Shown: piece after piece, positions 53,960 to 63,860 of the stretch
Position numbering within the stretch: the first letter of the stretch is position 1
How the letters are laid out: the number at the start of each line of letters is the position of its first letter
DNA from: Sphaerosporella brunnea
Taxonomy: Eukaryota > Ascomycota > Pezizomycetes > Pezizales > Pyronemataceae
Length of the DNA stretch: 64,000 nt
Assembly (NCBI GenBank): GCA_008704415.1
Contig: VXIS01000187.1
Location: forward strand, 27,794 to 91,793
Direction of reading: 5' to 3'
Notes under the pieces: model-generated
Databases searched by the model: none
Told to the model about the DNA's origin: nothing
The model's input: the letters and a program-made list of their open reading frames with translations, nothing else
Position numbers and translations under genes: made by a program

Positions 53960-54440
53960 AGAACAAAAAGATTATGCTTTTTTTACTTGTTTGGTCATAC
54001 TGTATGCCGCCGCTTGCTGCCATGACATCTACAAAGAAGAAGAGACTGCGCTACCCCCTGGGCCATCAGAGACCCACTGCCGGGGGCCTGCGGCCCTTCT
54101 TAATGAATGAATTGGACAACGGGAATCGCGACGGACACTAGAACCACACCAAGGAAAATCGTCGTGGTCGGTAATTTTAACAGCCCCTATCGGACCAGCA
54201 GCGAATGTTTGTAGAACGCAGAAAATCAAGGACCGCCGCCGTACATCTGTCATCGGCCAGCAAGGCGACCACCGAAGTGGATGCCATGCGTTTCCTGACT
54301 GCGACCTCTTTGGTGGCATCCTTTACCGCCTTCCATAGCACCATTTACTCTGCTTTACGCCTGCTATACAAATTGAGGAGATGGCCTCGGGTCTGCGCAG
54401 CCCCCGCTGCCGCACCACCAGCATTTAACATGATCATGGC
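53960..54440 (-). mobile_element. 5'-truncated LINE, pol end and 3' UTR
   Basis: Minus strand: KCWWCG (about 54428), then GHLLNLYSRRKAE, a stop, VLWKAVKDATKEVAVRKRM, and ADDRCTAAVLDFLRSTNI, the same C-terminal Cys/His domain as in the LINE at 43206. It has a stop at about 54190, then a 3' UTR ending in a diverged stem-loop GGCAGCAAGCGGC at about 54003-54021. The tail is less conserved than in the other copies. Confidence 0.7.
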
Positions 54441-54532
54441 AGGGAGATTCGTGACATCTGGAGGAAAGACCGACAGGAAAATCGGGAAAATGACTGGAGA
54501 AAAGATCATGACGTGACGCCCTCGTCGGGCTC

Positions 54533-54549
54533 GGCTCATGTCCATCACT
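54533..54549 (+). mobile_element. Right-end remnant of the first hAT family
   Basis: GGCTCATGTCCATCACT matches the right TIR of the hAT element at 17056-18226 with one change, and is preceded by CGTCGGGCTC. No left end nearby. Confidence 0.6.
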
Positions 54550-55187
54550 CGGAAGCGGTATTGAGCTTTCTGCACCATCAAAATTGGTACTTGGCCCGTG
54601 CGAGCCGAATCGCTGGTGACCCGAGCTTTGGCTCACGCTTTTTAGTGCGGGTAGGTTTTAGATTTGGTGCACCCTCTTGAAACATACCGAGACGGTACTG
54701 CAAAATTTAATAGCCACGAGATGGCCATGTTGCATGATCCGGGTTTGAAACGCGGAATTTGCTCTGATGGGTGGGACCCCACCGATGATTGTGACTACTA
54801 CTACACGTCGACGAGGCGCAGTACAAACATCCCGCTGATCGAGCTGCTTGCACAGAAAAGGCAAACTCCAGCCATAACAGCAGAGCACAGCGCGACCTGG
54901 CGAAACGTTTCGGTGGCCAGGCCAGGCGATCAGCCAACCGCACGATGGGAAGCCGTGAAATCGCTCGCTATCTCTGTGGAGGCTGAATCGAGCTTGCAGC
55001 GGATTGCCATTGCCGCCTCCAGCGTTCCCAGCCGATGGGTCAACAGGGATGGGTCTATCGAGTCGCAGGCAGAGGTCTTTCAGGCCGAGGGAATGGACAC
55101 CGAGCAGTAAGCAGCCCTTGAACGTTTCGACTCCTGGTCTGACTGGACAGATATAGCCTGACAAGTGAACATCCGTGCGGTGACCAT
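54550..55187. other. No supported gene
   Basis: A 148-codon plus frame at 54664-55110 has no recognised domain; its middle (WEAVKSLAISVEAESSLQRI) is vaguely hAT-like but I cannot support a call. Confidence 0.35.
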
Positions 55188-55795
55188 CAGTGTTGCACAG
55201 GAGTCGAGAATTCTCGCTGAGGGTCTCGGTCTTGTGCGAATCGTGCGTTCTCGAAATGTCTCGCCGGTCTCGTGGCAGTTTTCGACAGGTCTCATTCGGT
55301 CTCGTCATTCTCACGAGTGCTCGGTTGTTTCTGCAACGTTCAGGCTGCTATGGTGCCGCTGTCGTTTGGGGTGGCATCATCATGTTTCTTCGACGCGCAA
55401 TGATCGCGAAGGACTATTATTCGACCCAGCGTAAGTCATCTCACCGTACTCTGGTTGTGTCAACGCTGACGCCGCAGTTTAGCTTCCACAGGGCCGGCGG
55501 AACGGCTCTTCTCCGCTGCACGGACCGCTCAAGAACGCCATCAAGCTCGCATGGCCCCCGAGAGTCGTCAGGCCCTCGTCACGTTTCGCGCATGGTAGAG
55601 GCAGGGCGTTCTGGGGTTTGATTCCCTCTTGTACGAGGATGGTGTCTGCAATTGCATTGTTGGTATGTCCCTCACCCATCTAGGTGCGCATGACCCGTCG
55701 GCGGAGTTTACGATGCAGACTGGAAGCTATCCCGCGCCGGAGAGACTCGCCGGGTCTCGCTTGGTCTCGCGAGGCCGCCGTCATTTTCCGCAGTC
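55188..55795 (+). mobile_element. Second hAT family, 3'-truncated copy
   Basis: Left end CAGTGTTGCACAGGAG and the TCTCG-rich subterminal region match 20800 onward. It has a longer transposase C-terminus than the other copy: ASTGPAERLFSAARTAQERH, QARMAPESRQALVTFRAW, a TAG where Trp is usual, and RQGVLGFDSLL. The copy stops at about 55795, inside the right subterminal region, so no right TIR and no target duplication can be checked. Confidence 0.8.
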
Positions 55796-57207
55796 TGTAG
55801 AAAGATACATCACAGCTTTTTTCCAACTGTAAAATGAAGCACCCCAGTGCTCAGGTCAACAGGAAATCGCCTTACCTCACCAACTTCTGCTTTACGGCAT
55901 CTCCATATTTGGTCGCATCTTCTTTAAAGTGCCTACTGTATCAAGCATCGTCTTTGAGCAGCGTGGACGCCAGCTCCCTCTGTAGTACTGCCTTCTTTTT
56001 TTGCCGCTTGGCTCCCCAAGCCCAGGCCACAGTCCACGTCAAATGGAAGAATTTTCTTTTAGCAGCACCAGAAGCTGCCAGGTTAACGCTTTGCCCTTAC
56101 TCTCCCAAGCAACGTAGGGACGCTCTACGCGTTCCTGAGTCTTTCTTGGACGGGCCATTGTCTGATTTGGTAATTCTGTCAGCGTGGAAAGGTTTTTCAG
56201 GCATCGGTGGAGTTCTCACTGACACTTATTCAATTCCTGGGTTGTTTTGCCAAGTTCGAGTCGATGGAAAAGGAGCTTCGGTCAGAGGATGGTAACAATG
56301 GAGGGGGTTTTTGAGGGAAGAGGGGCTTTGGGTTGTGCCTGCTGTATGCTTTTTGGCTCAGAACACTTATTTTCAGTCAGCAAAGCCAAAAGCACTCTTT
56401 GATGGCGGATATGCATTCGAGCTGTGGATAGGCTCCGTCCAGCTAAAACTCACCCATTATACCAGTATTGCATCCCAACCAGGGAGGGGTGGGGTGCTTT
56501 CGATGGGGAAGGGCTGATGGGGTGCGGCGGGGTGATGCGGTGCTTTTGATCGCTGAAAGTGTCGATACATCATCGCATAGCAACGTCTCTATGCTTGGAA
56601 AAAGTGCTGCATGCTCCGCGGATGCTGTTTTGCCACAAAAAAAAACAAAAAAAAACGGACGCTTTTGATCCAGTCACGGGTATCACTTTTCACTCGGACC
56701 CCTTTCCAAAAAACCTTGATAACTTTGGGTATCCACCGGTTATCTGGAGGGAATAAATGGATTCTAGACGACGAGCGCTCATCCAGAACCGGCCGAAACC
56801 GGCAGTATATCTAGAAACGTGATTAAAAAGAATAAACGCCTGTCTGAGCGGCCCTTATTCCATTTTGGAACCTGTGTATTTCATTGACATTGCATTGATG
56901 GGTTCCGGGATTGTGCGGCATGTACATTCTGACAGCAACACGGGCGAAGCGGCATCAGATTGAGAACAACAAATACACGAGGAAACCGATACGAGCGTGC
57001 TCAACCAATGCTTCCTTCCGACACACAACACCGCGAGACCCAGAAATAATGCTTTCCCTGAAGAGTATGTCATTTTCAGGGCCCATCGATGCACAACCTG
57101 CACCGAATAGTTCCTAACCGCCAACTGTCAATATTGAGATTGTTTCACGCGGGGAGATTACTAATGAAACATGCCTCAACCGGAATGTCTAGGGACAGTC
57201 CAAAGTC
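55796..57207. other. No supported gene
   Basis: A 153-codon plus frame at 55834-56295 and several smaller frames show no motif. AAAAAA-rich tract at 56635-56655. Confidence 0.35.
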
Positions 57208-58210
57208 GGACTGTCCCGGGGGGTTGCGGCTCAAGATGCGCGCATAATGCCTGCGCCCCGCGCCCAAAATTTGAGATTGGAACGTAGAATTCAAGGGTTC
57301 AAAAAATGCAGAGACTGTTTTTGATCGCGCGTGGTTTGTGGGTCGTGTTCAGTCCTATTCATCGCGATAAACACACCAACAAAAACACCAACAACACCAC
57401 CACCGCTCCCCCGTGGTTCGCCAATCGCCAATCTCAGCGTAGCCCGCGATGTCGACGCACAGAATCGGTCCGCTCCGGCGCAGTTAGCGTCAACCAAACT
57501 GGATGAGGGACAAAGCTTGATCGAACCTTCTGCTGCACAGGGTGGGGCAAGCCCGTCCCCGTCAAAGACTCTCGACCATGCCTCAAACGATATTGACCAG
57601 AGAAGGCCCTTCACTCACCAGGGAGAGCTCATGGTGGCCCGCGCTCTGTGTGCCCTACACCACCAATCCCGCTCCGGAGAGGATGCGCAACGGTATGCTG
57701 ACAGCCTACATGATGCAATCGGGGAAGCAGCAAGCACATTTCCCGCGCCAGGCCCAGGTGAGACTATCACACCACGCACTCTTCCGTCTCCCACTAGACA
57801 AAGAAGACCTCGTCAGAAGAAACTTCACGATACTGTGAAGAAGCGAGGAATGACGGTGCAGAAAACGCTGCGAACAAACCAGCCACTGCGCAAACTCGCC
57901 CTGGTGCGCCATCCGAAAATAGCGGTGGCCAAACGGACACTGCAGCAGAGAGTCCCAAGGAGGACCAGCGGCGTAGTGGGAGAGGTGGGCAGAGGCCCGC
58001 TGGTTTCTATAAAGCATCGTAGCGACAGAGCGGTTTGTAATGGTGGGGGGGGAGGGCGACAATGGAGATGATAATGTTGATGGACTACTACGTGCAATGA
58101 CTTCCTCGACGTTATTTCAAACCCTAAATTCTACGTTCTAATCTCCAATTTTGGGCGGGGGGCGCGGGTGTGATGCCCGCCCCTTGAGCCGCGAGCCCGC
58201 GGGACAGTCT
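57208..58210. mobile_element. Long-TIR DNA element, class unknown
   Basis: About 95 bp at 57208-57304 (GGACTGTCCCG, TGCGGCTCAAG, GCGCCCAAAATTTGAGATTG, GAACGTAGAATT) is repeated in inverse at 58120-58210, about 85 percent alike by eye. Next to the left end is a perfect 10-bp hairpin, GGGACAGTCC / GGACTGTCCC (57192-57217). No target duplication found. About 1 kb; the interior holds a Pro/Arg-rich frame without transposase motifs. Confidence 0.75.
57331..58071 (+). CDS. Basic, Pro/Ser-rich ORF inside the long-TIR element
   Basis: 246 open codons on the plus strand, but the frame opens after a TGA with no ATG near its start; a competing ATG (57306) begins another frame. The visible protein has a Pro/Thr-rich start, a helical segment (GELMVARALCALHHQ), and a basic C-terminal half (RQRRPRQKKLHDTVKKRG). 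No transposase motif. It may be the cargo or relic protein of the element. Weak as a gene. Confidence 0.3.
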   Translation: MVCGSCSVLFIAINTPTKTPTTPPPLPRGSPIANLSVARDVDAQNRSAPAQLASTKLDEGQSLIEPSAAQGGASPSPSKTLDHASNDIDQRRPFTHQGELMVARALCALHHQSRSGEDAQRYADSLHDAIGEAASTFPAPGPGETITPRTLPSPTRQRRPRQKKLHDTVKKRGMTVQKTLRTNQPLRKLALVRHPKIAVAKRTLQQRVPRRTSGVVGEVGRGPLVSIKHRSDRAVCNGGGGGRQWR

Positions 58211-58336
58211 GGCCATAGCGACGCCGTGGCGATTTCATCACGGGATTCACCCACAATGATATCCGTCGAAAAACAGAAGTACATAGCATTCAGAAAGAAA
58301 ACGGAAAAAGCAAACAGATATGCAACCACCAAGCAC

Positions 58337-59270
58337 TCATGACATGTTGCCCCTCAGCGGATACCTGGCCGTGACATGACTAGCCATCCACCACACGGCC
58401 CAATTGTCAGCGTGGATTGTGTGGGGCATTCCGCGGCTTGGAAGTACGGTAACGACCGCCGGCGCTCCCAGTCGGCCCTCCATGGCCGCCCACGCCCTCC
58501 GCGTGTCGTCGAACTCAATGGAGAAAGCGAAATTGAAGCTGGCCGTCGCTGGGCCGCCCGCATTAACGCCATGGAGGTATCGCACAATGACAACGACCAG
58601 GTCGCCGCCCTGTCGATACGGCATCCCCAGCAGCATCTCTCCGTCGAAGAACCCTCGTGGAGTGGCCAGCCAGAAGCTTTCAACCGCGGCTCACTGATCC
58701 TGGGCGCTGCGGGTATGGATCAATGTTCGGCCTCATGCGCACGGCGAACATCTTTCCCGTTTCGCTCCATTGCTTGCCGAAAAACCGCCACCAGAAACGC
58801 GGCACCTCGTTCAAGCCCACCATGTCTCCACCCCCCGTGGGCAGGTTGTTCGGAGCCCTGAAACCGCTGTCGCAGTGTAGCAGCACTCTTATCAAGTTGT
58901 GGGCGTCTAGGTCCGGGATGCGTTTCTGAATTCTCGCGCGGCCTCCTATACGTGCCAGGAACTCCGGGACCGTCTGCGACAGGTGCTGATGCCGTTGCGC
59001 CAGCCCCCGCTTGCCCCCCCGGAATTTGTGGTGGCATATGGGACACACCATCAAACAGTTCGCGTCGTCGCGCGGCACGTAGCCTGATGCTGGGTGTCTC
59101 CGGGCAAGTAGATACAGTTCGCTGGGTCGGACAGGGGCAGACAAGGGTTCGCCGGTTGGCCGAGCGGGCGGTATTGTACGGGCCCCTGGTACCCATGGTT
59201 GAAGCCCACGATCTGGCGTGGGGCGGGAGTGGTTGCGCCATGAGGAGTGACGATGGTGAGGATGCAGTAG
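58337..59270 (-). pseudogene. Zinc-finger-like unknown gene, broken by two frame changes
   Basis: Three minus-strand frames read as one protein. First: YCILTIVTPHGATTPAP, then GFNHGYQGPVQYRPLGQ and LPGDTQHQAT (about 59270-59090). Second: GYVPRDDANCLMVCPICHHK, with a later QRHQHL giving a C2-H2-type set, then EVPRFWWRFFGKQW and RPNIDPYPQRPG (to about 58710). Third: SFWLATPRGFFDGEMLLGMP, then GDLVVVIVRYLHGVN, ending RGNMS at 58337. Each junction needs a one-base shift; no intron fits. Family not recognised. It could be an assembly-sensitive live gene or a recent pseudogene. Confidence 0.5.
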
Positions 59271-59379
59271 ACGATCGATCAGAAGGTGGTAAGACGAAGG
59301 TCAAGATGATGCTATTGTCCACCAGAACATTGGGGCAGGTAAACCCCCCCCCCCGCCTCACTACTCGGCACTCCACGCC

Positions 59380-59817
59380 GCTCGCCAGCACTCTACTCCG
59401 CTGCGCTCTACAAGACCCTCCGGGCCGCAACACACCCCCGCGGAGCGAGTGGAAAAGGAGCTGCATACGTGCTGCCTTAGCTGCTTCCTGAAGGGCGTGA
59501 AAGCGGAGAAGAAGGTGACGTGAAGCGCTTGGGGATCCGTCGTCGAGAACGGTAAGACAGGACTGTTTATCACCCACCATGGTGACTTTTGGGCGTCCAA
59601 CTCAGTTGCTGATTCCCGAGATCTCACGCACGACGTGCATAAGCCACAGGGCATGTTTCCAGGCGTCCGCAGTCGCAATAAGCTCCGCTTCCATTGTGCT
59701 CTGCGCAACCAAGGACTGTTTCCGGCACCTCCACATGATGAGGCAACCCTTGTGCAAAATGAGGCATCCCGAGGTTGACCTGGCTGCATCCGCGTCACCC
59801 GCATAGTTGGCGCACAT
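59380..59817 (-). pseudogene. Copia pol RNase H fragment
   Basis: Minus strand: YAGDADAARSTSGCLILHKG, then IMWRCRKQSLVAQSTMEAEL (the S-x-x-E-A-E-Y/L motif) and ATADAWKHALWL; a stop at 59602, then in another frame VGDKQSCLTVLDDGSPSASR and HLLLRFHALQEAAKAARMQL. This is the Copia RNase H C-terminal region (D-N-x-x-x-x-x-L, then R-x-K-H-I-x-x-x-x-H). Not the same copy as the Copia element at 62568. Confidence 0.8.
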
Positions 59818-59894
59818 TTCGAGACTCGCTGCGGGTCCACTCTGCCCCTGAAGGTACCTGGGCTGATAGCCAGGCAGCGAGGCTTAGGGTTAAC

Positions 59895-60045
59895 CCCGTC
59901 GGAACCCCGGTCCTCCCGATGCTCCCGTTACACCCCGCCGCAGTTATGCCCCGTCACACCCCGATGACCCCGCCCAACCCCGATCACCTCGTCGCACCCC
60001 GCCCGCCCGCGCCCCGACCCGTCGCCCCGTGCACAGCTCTACCAG
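59895..60045. repeat. CCCCG-rich tract, copy 2
   Basis: CCCCGTCGGAACCCCGG, CCCCGTCACACCCCGATG, ACCCCGCCCAACCCCG, TCGCACCCCGCCCGCCC and CGTGCACAGCTCTACC, the same order as 38640-38825. Preceded by a telomere-like TTAGGGTTAACCCC at 59884. Confidence 0.6.
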
Positions 60046-61583
60046 GCGGGACATCTTCGACATTACCAGGCGGGATGACAACGCGCCGCGTATTGCGCTC
60101 TTTCTCCGATTGATTCTCATCCGTTTCCAATCGATTTTTACGAATGCGAGCCTGGTGGCCCAAGGCACCTGACTGCATCTCCTATTTTGGACTCACATTC
60201 GTGATCGCAGAGAGGGACGGCTTCGCCATTCTCATATCAGACCGGAACGTAGGACCTGGATGTCTGGCAGTAGTAGTAGTTATGGCGCTCCTATCGACAG
60301 TGCGTGTTGATGGACCGTTTCAGGTGTGGCGTGGGGAGCTTACCGCGATCATGTGCATGGCCATAGTAGCCTTCAGGAAGGGTATCATGCACCAGTTTGG
60401 AGGTGGCAAGTTCCATCCATTGTGATGAGATTTGGGTTGGTGTTGGGAGGTTTGCGGTGTCGTATTGCAACTTGGGGGTTGGGAAAGTGGGTGTCGGGGG
60501 GGGTGCAGTGTTCCCAGTGGCTGGGCTGGCTGCGTTGGGCTGATTAAAAAACAAGCCCGGCTTTTCGACTCGCAGCCTGGCCGGCTGGCGGAGGGTGTGA
60601 AGAATGGACTTCACTGTTGCTTCGCTGGTTATCACTCTGTCACACTTCGCGACATTCACGTACAAAGACGCAGCCCACAGCCAGCCAGCTCGCTGATCAA
60701 ACAGCAAGCCCATTTTGTCAGCCGTGTTGACAGCCCGGGCTTCTTGCGCCGGCTATATAGAACACTGCTGTCGACTCCGTGTTCGTGAGCGATATGATCC
60801 CATTGTTGTTGCTGAGCCAGTGACGTCGGCTGCTTCGACACTGCCACCACACGCTCTCGCACCGCAATGGCACCTACTCGAGACCTTTCGCTTAGGACAC
60901 ATTGCCATGTTTCAGTGCCATACGACCTTCATTCAGACGCTCCGCCCTGACTCCCGCCGCACCCCGCCACAAAAGACAAATGGCAGCACAGAGCGTGAGG
61001 GCCAGTGCGCGCGCCGCGGAGAGGGGAGACCGCATGCTGGACGGCTACTACGGTGACAAGCAGAAGTAGGGGTAACCAAGGAACTCGCCAGCGGTAAGGT
61101 CGGCGCCACGATAGAGTGTATAATTCCTCTTCGTGGGTGTATGGGATTCAGCGTGAACGTGGAGGGAGGTATCGTAGAGACCGTGGGCAGGACAACAAGC
61201 ACGACCAGTTAGTTCTTGCAAAACACTCCGTTCACGTGGCGTTCGTGTCGGACAGTGACCACCCCGATTTGGGGGTCGCGGCGGTGTCAGTCATCGCCTT
61301 ACCAGCGGAGTCAGCAATGAGGAGACCGGTTTTCGTGCTCCCGGTCGGCCACACCCCAACTGCGGAACAGCAGCAGGAGGAAACACGACGCCAATCGATT
61401 CTGCGCTTCCCGAGCTGGTCGAATGGCGATTAGGTAAAGGGGTTGAAGCAGCGGGACGGCCTGAGAATTGTAGCTGTTGCACGAGCCAACATGTGACGAC
61501 CAGAGAGCACCGCGACAGTGGCAATACAGTCAACACGTTCACAACGCCCAAGGTGGCGACTCCCCAGTTAGATGGAGGAGATC
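60046..61583. other. No supported gene
   Basis: Frames of up to 140 codons without motif. 60530-60740 contains short GGCTG/CAGCC inverted repeats and GTTGACAGCCCGGG, which faintly resembles the third TIR family but has no partner. Confidence 0.35.
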
Positions 61584-61606
61584 GGGTTAGGGTTAACCTA
61601 ACCCTA
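61584..61606. repeat. Telomere-like palindrome (TTAGGG then CCTAACCC)
   Basis: GGGTTAGGGTTAACC is followed directly by TAACCCTA, a near-perfect palindrome. The order, G-rich strand then C-rich strand, is that expected from an end-to-end telomere junction, but only about two units remain on each side. Confidence 0.75.
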
Positions 61607-61773
61607 TCCAGGAAGCGTGAAGCATAGTTTGCCCGCGCCGTGCGTACCCGTGACAACAATCGTAAGTAATCAGCACATGCGCACTCCCAGCAACCCAGCG
61701 ACATCCAGCGCAATGATGAGCCTCATTCCGGGTAGTATCAGGGCAAACGGCTTGAGGGCGTAGGATCTGCGGC

Positions 61774-62217
61774 ATGGCCGAGGAGAATACGCGCGCCTCG
61801 CTGCAAAATGAACAGCAGCGGGCATCGTTTCAGCACGGGGACGAGGCGTATCATGGCTACATGGCGGTCAGGTTACGGCGTATCGCGAGGAGATTGCGTC
61901 CACATGTAACCCGCACGTGGCGATGGAGTCAGCACTATCAAGTGAACCAGGCCGGCTGTTATGATTATGTCACCAGCGCTGGCTTACATCTCTCTTCGGG
62001 TATACATTGCTCAAGCCGCTAGGTGCCCCATGATTGCATGTACCCAGAGCTGTGGTTTGGGGAAGAACAGCATTCATCCACGAAGCAACAGTGGAAACCC
62101 AGCACGCCATTCCGCCAATCCAAGACCTGCACCTCGGTCAAAACGCGGTCTTACGAACCCGAAGACCAGCAGCCATGGCGATGGTTTGAGCATAGTGAGG
62201 AGGCCAACAACAACTAG
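61774..62217 (+). CDS. Small unknown protein with in-frame TAG or intron
   Basis: A true ATG (MAEENTRASLQNEQQRASFQ) opens 82 codons to TAG at 62020-62022; the same frame then continues open for 64 more codons to TAG at 62215-62217 (HDCMYPELWFGEEQHSSTKQ, and EPEDQQPWRWFEHSEE). The TAG is followed by GTG and preceded by CCGC, so it could be the end of an intron (acceptor CTAG), but no strong donor stands out. Charged, Gln/Glu rich; no domain recognised. Confidence 0.3.
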
Positions 62218-62567
62218 GTAGAGCAAGGCGTGCACACGCGTACTCTGGCACGCTGCGCGAGCTGTGCGTGTATCCTTGGGTTGCGTACTGTTGAGAACAA
62301 TCGTAGGTACGGCAGCCTATCAGATCGCGATGAATGATTAAGGCGAGCAGCGTTTTCACGCATATCTCGCCCGGTTAAACCCCAGGGACTGCCGCGAGGC
62401 CAGGGTTGCATTTCAGGACGGTGACTGTCAACTCAGACAGCGCCCCAGTACTGGCGAAGAGTTACTATGCGCTGTGGCGGTAGCGGGACGCGTAGCTATG
62501 CGTACATATGCCCGGGCAACTGCTCCGAGGCTGGCACCGCACTCTGGGCGTTGAGAATCACCAGAAC
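62218..62567. other. No supported gene
   Basis: Short frames only, upstream of the Copia LTR. Confidence 0.4.
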
Positions 62568-62763
62568 TGTTGGAAAAGCATTTTCGGGTGCAGAGTGTGG
62601 GTCAAGATATCTTAGTCTTGATTCCGTTGTCCGTTTTCCGTAGTTTGATAGTTGTCCTTTTTCCTGTTGTTTTGCCCACGCGGCGCAGTATTTAAACATC
62701 CGACACTCACAGTTTGGCGAGTAGCATACGCTTTATCTCCAATTCCAACCTCGTTGTCCAACA
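62568..62763 (+). repeat. Copia 5' LTR (196 bp)
   Basis: Begins TGTTGGA and ends TCCAACA, a perfect 7-bp inverted repeat with TG...CA ends. Contains a TATTTAAA box (62690-62697) and is followed at once by the primer-binding site. Aligned with the solo LTR at 32053-32271. Confidence 0.88.
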
Positions 62764-62775
62764 TGGTATGAGTCC
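62764..62775 (+). promoter_or_regulatory. Copia primer-binding site
   Basis: TGGTATGAGTCC directly after the LTR CA end. Resembles the TGGTATCAGAGC half-tRNA-iMet site used by many Copia elements. Confidence 0.7.
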
Positions 62776-62995
62776 TCTCTTGCGCTTCTTCTAAGCGTCT
62801 GTCTCAATCGTCTTCACGATTCATCAAGAGCCCTAGAGTCCTTTACTCTCGCTTATCCTCTAGCTCCCGAGAGCCTTTCCTCTCGCTTGTGCGCGCCACC
62901 GTCTGCACACCTACTCCTTTTGGTTCTTCTTTCTCCTTTCGCCACCTTGAACATCGGTTATCATTTGTTTCTGCACTGCACCAACGACGCCACAC

Positions 62996-63590
62996 ATGTT
63001 AACCAGTGCCCCTATTCCCACCACCGTAAAGCTAAGCGATCATAACTACGAGGCATGGGCCTTGGACATCAGCGATTTGCTAATGCAACTTGGGTTGTGG
63101 CATTTCATCGATGGTTCCCAGCCCTCCGGTGAATCCAAAGACCGGCATGCGCGCCGACTTTGGCAACTGGATTTTTGATTCAGAGTTCGCCGGGCCAATC
63201 TATCTTGAGCAGCACGAACGGTTGCTGGTCGCTTGGCATGCCTACAAGGAAAAAAGAAAGAAAACCTGCAGAACTATATTTGGGTTCGTAGCGTATGCCA
63301 GGACCGCCCCGGTGGTGCGGAAGAAGCTCGACCACCGCGCGAAGAAAGCAGTCTGGAATCGCTACACCACGACCTCCCATCAGTACCTTCTCAATGATAT
63401 TGCCTCCCGAAGAGAATTCCCAGCGCGCGACATTCAGTTTAACGAAAGATGTCTGGGTTTGGAATTGCTCCACTCTAATACTTCGTCTACTGTTGCCTTT
63501 GAAATTCCCGGAAAAACCGCACTTGCGGTGCCTACAGCACCCCCGGTGACGGCAACCACCTCTGAGTCGCTCTATGAAGCTCTGGTTTGA
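62996..63590 (+). pseudogene. Copia gag start joined to integrase C-terminus
   Basis: The first frame (62996-63178) is the Copia gag N-terminus: MLTSAPIPTTVKLSDHNYEA, then LLMQLGLWHFIDG. After a deletion the frame at about 63265 continues with TIFGFVAYARTAPVVRKKLD, HRAKKAVWNRYTTTSHQYLL and SRREFPARDIQFNER, the segment just after the integrase core (F-G-x-x-A-Y ... K-x-D-x-x-A-x-x-x-x-F-x-G-Y). The intervening gag, protease and integrase core are gone. Confidence 0.85.
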
Positions 63591-63689
63591 AGTGGCCGTG
63601 CAAGCGCCTGTATTCCCGCTGTCTTCATCAGCTACCCCGCCTCCGCTTCAAAGAAACTGGCCCTTACCTCGCAGTCTAGCTCTACAACT

Positions 63690-63860
63690 ATTGTTGCATA
63701 TGCAGATGCAGACCTTAGCTGAGAGGTCTACACCGGTAAATCAACAACTGGGTTTCTACTTTATGCTCGGGGCATCTTAGTCCTGTAGAAGTCCAAGAAA
63801 CAGACCCTCGACGCTCAGTGAACCATGAAATCAGAGCTGATAGCCTCTGTTAGAATCGCC
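63690..63860 (+). pseudogene. Copia RNase H remnant
   Basis: One frame reads VAYADADLS, stop, EVYTGKSTTGFLLYARGILV, then KSKKQTLDAQ, stop, TMKSELIASV, the Copia RNase H (Y-x-D-A-D-W, S-T-x-G-Y/F, S-K-K-Q, E-A-E-Y/L) with three stops. Confidence 0.75.

Noticed and set aside
58720..59580. 286-codon minus ORF
   Set aside because: Its first part is Copia RNase H in frame, but the rest is out of frame with the zinc-finger-like gene; a composite, not one gene.
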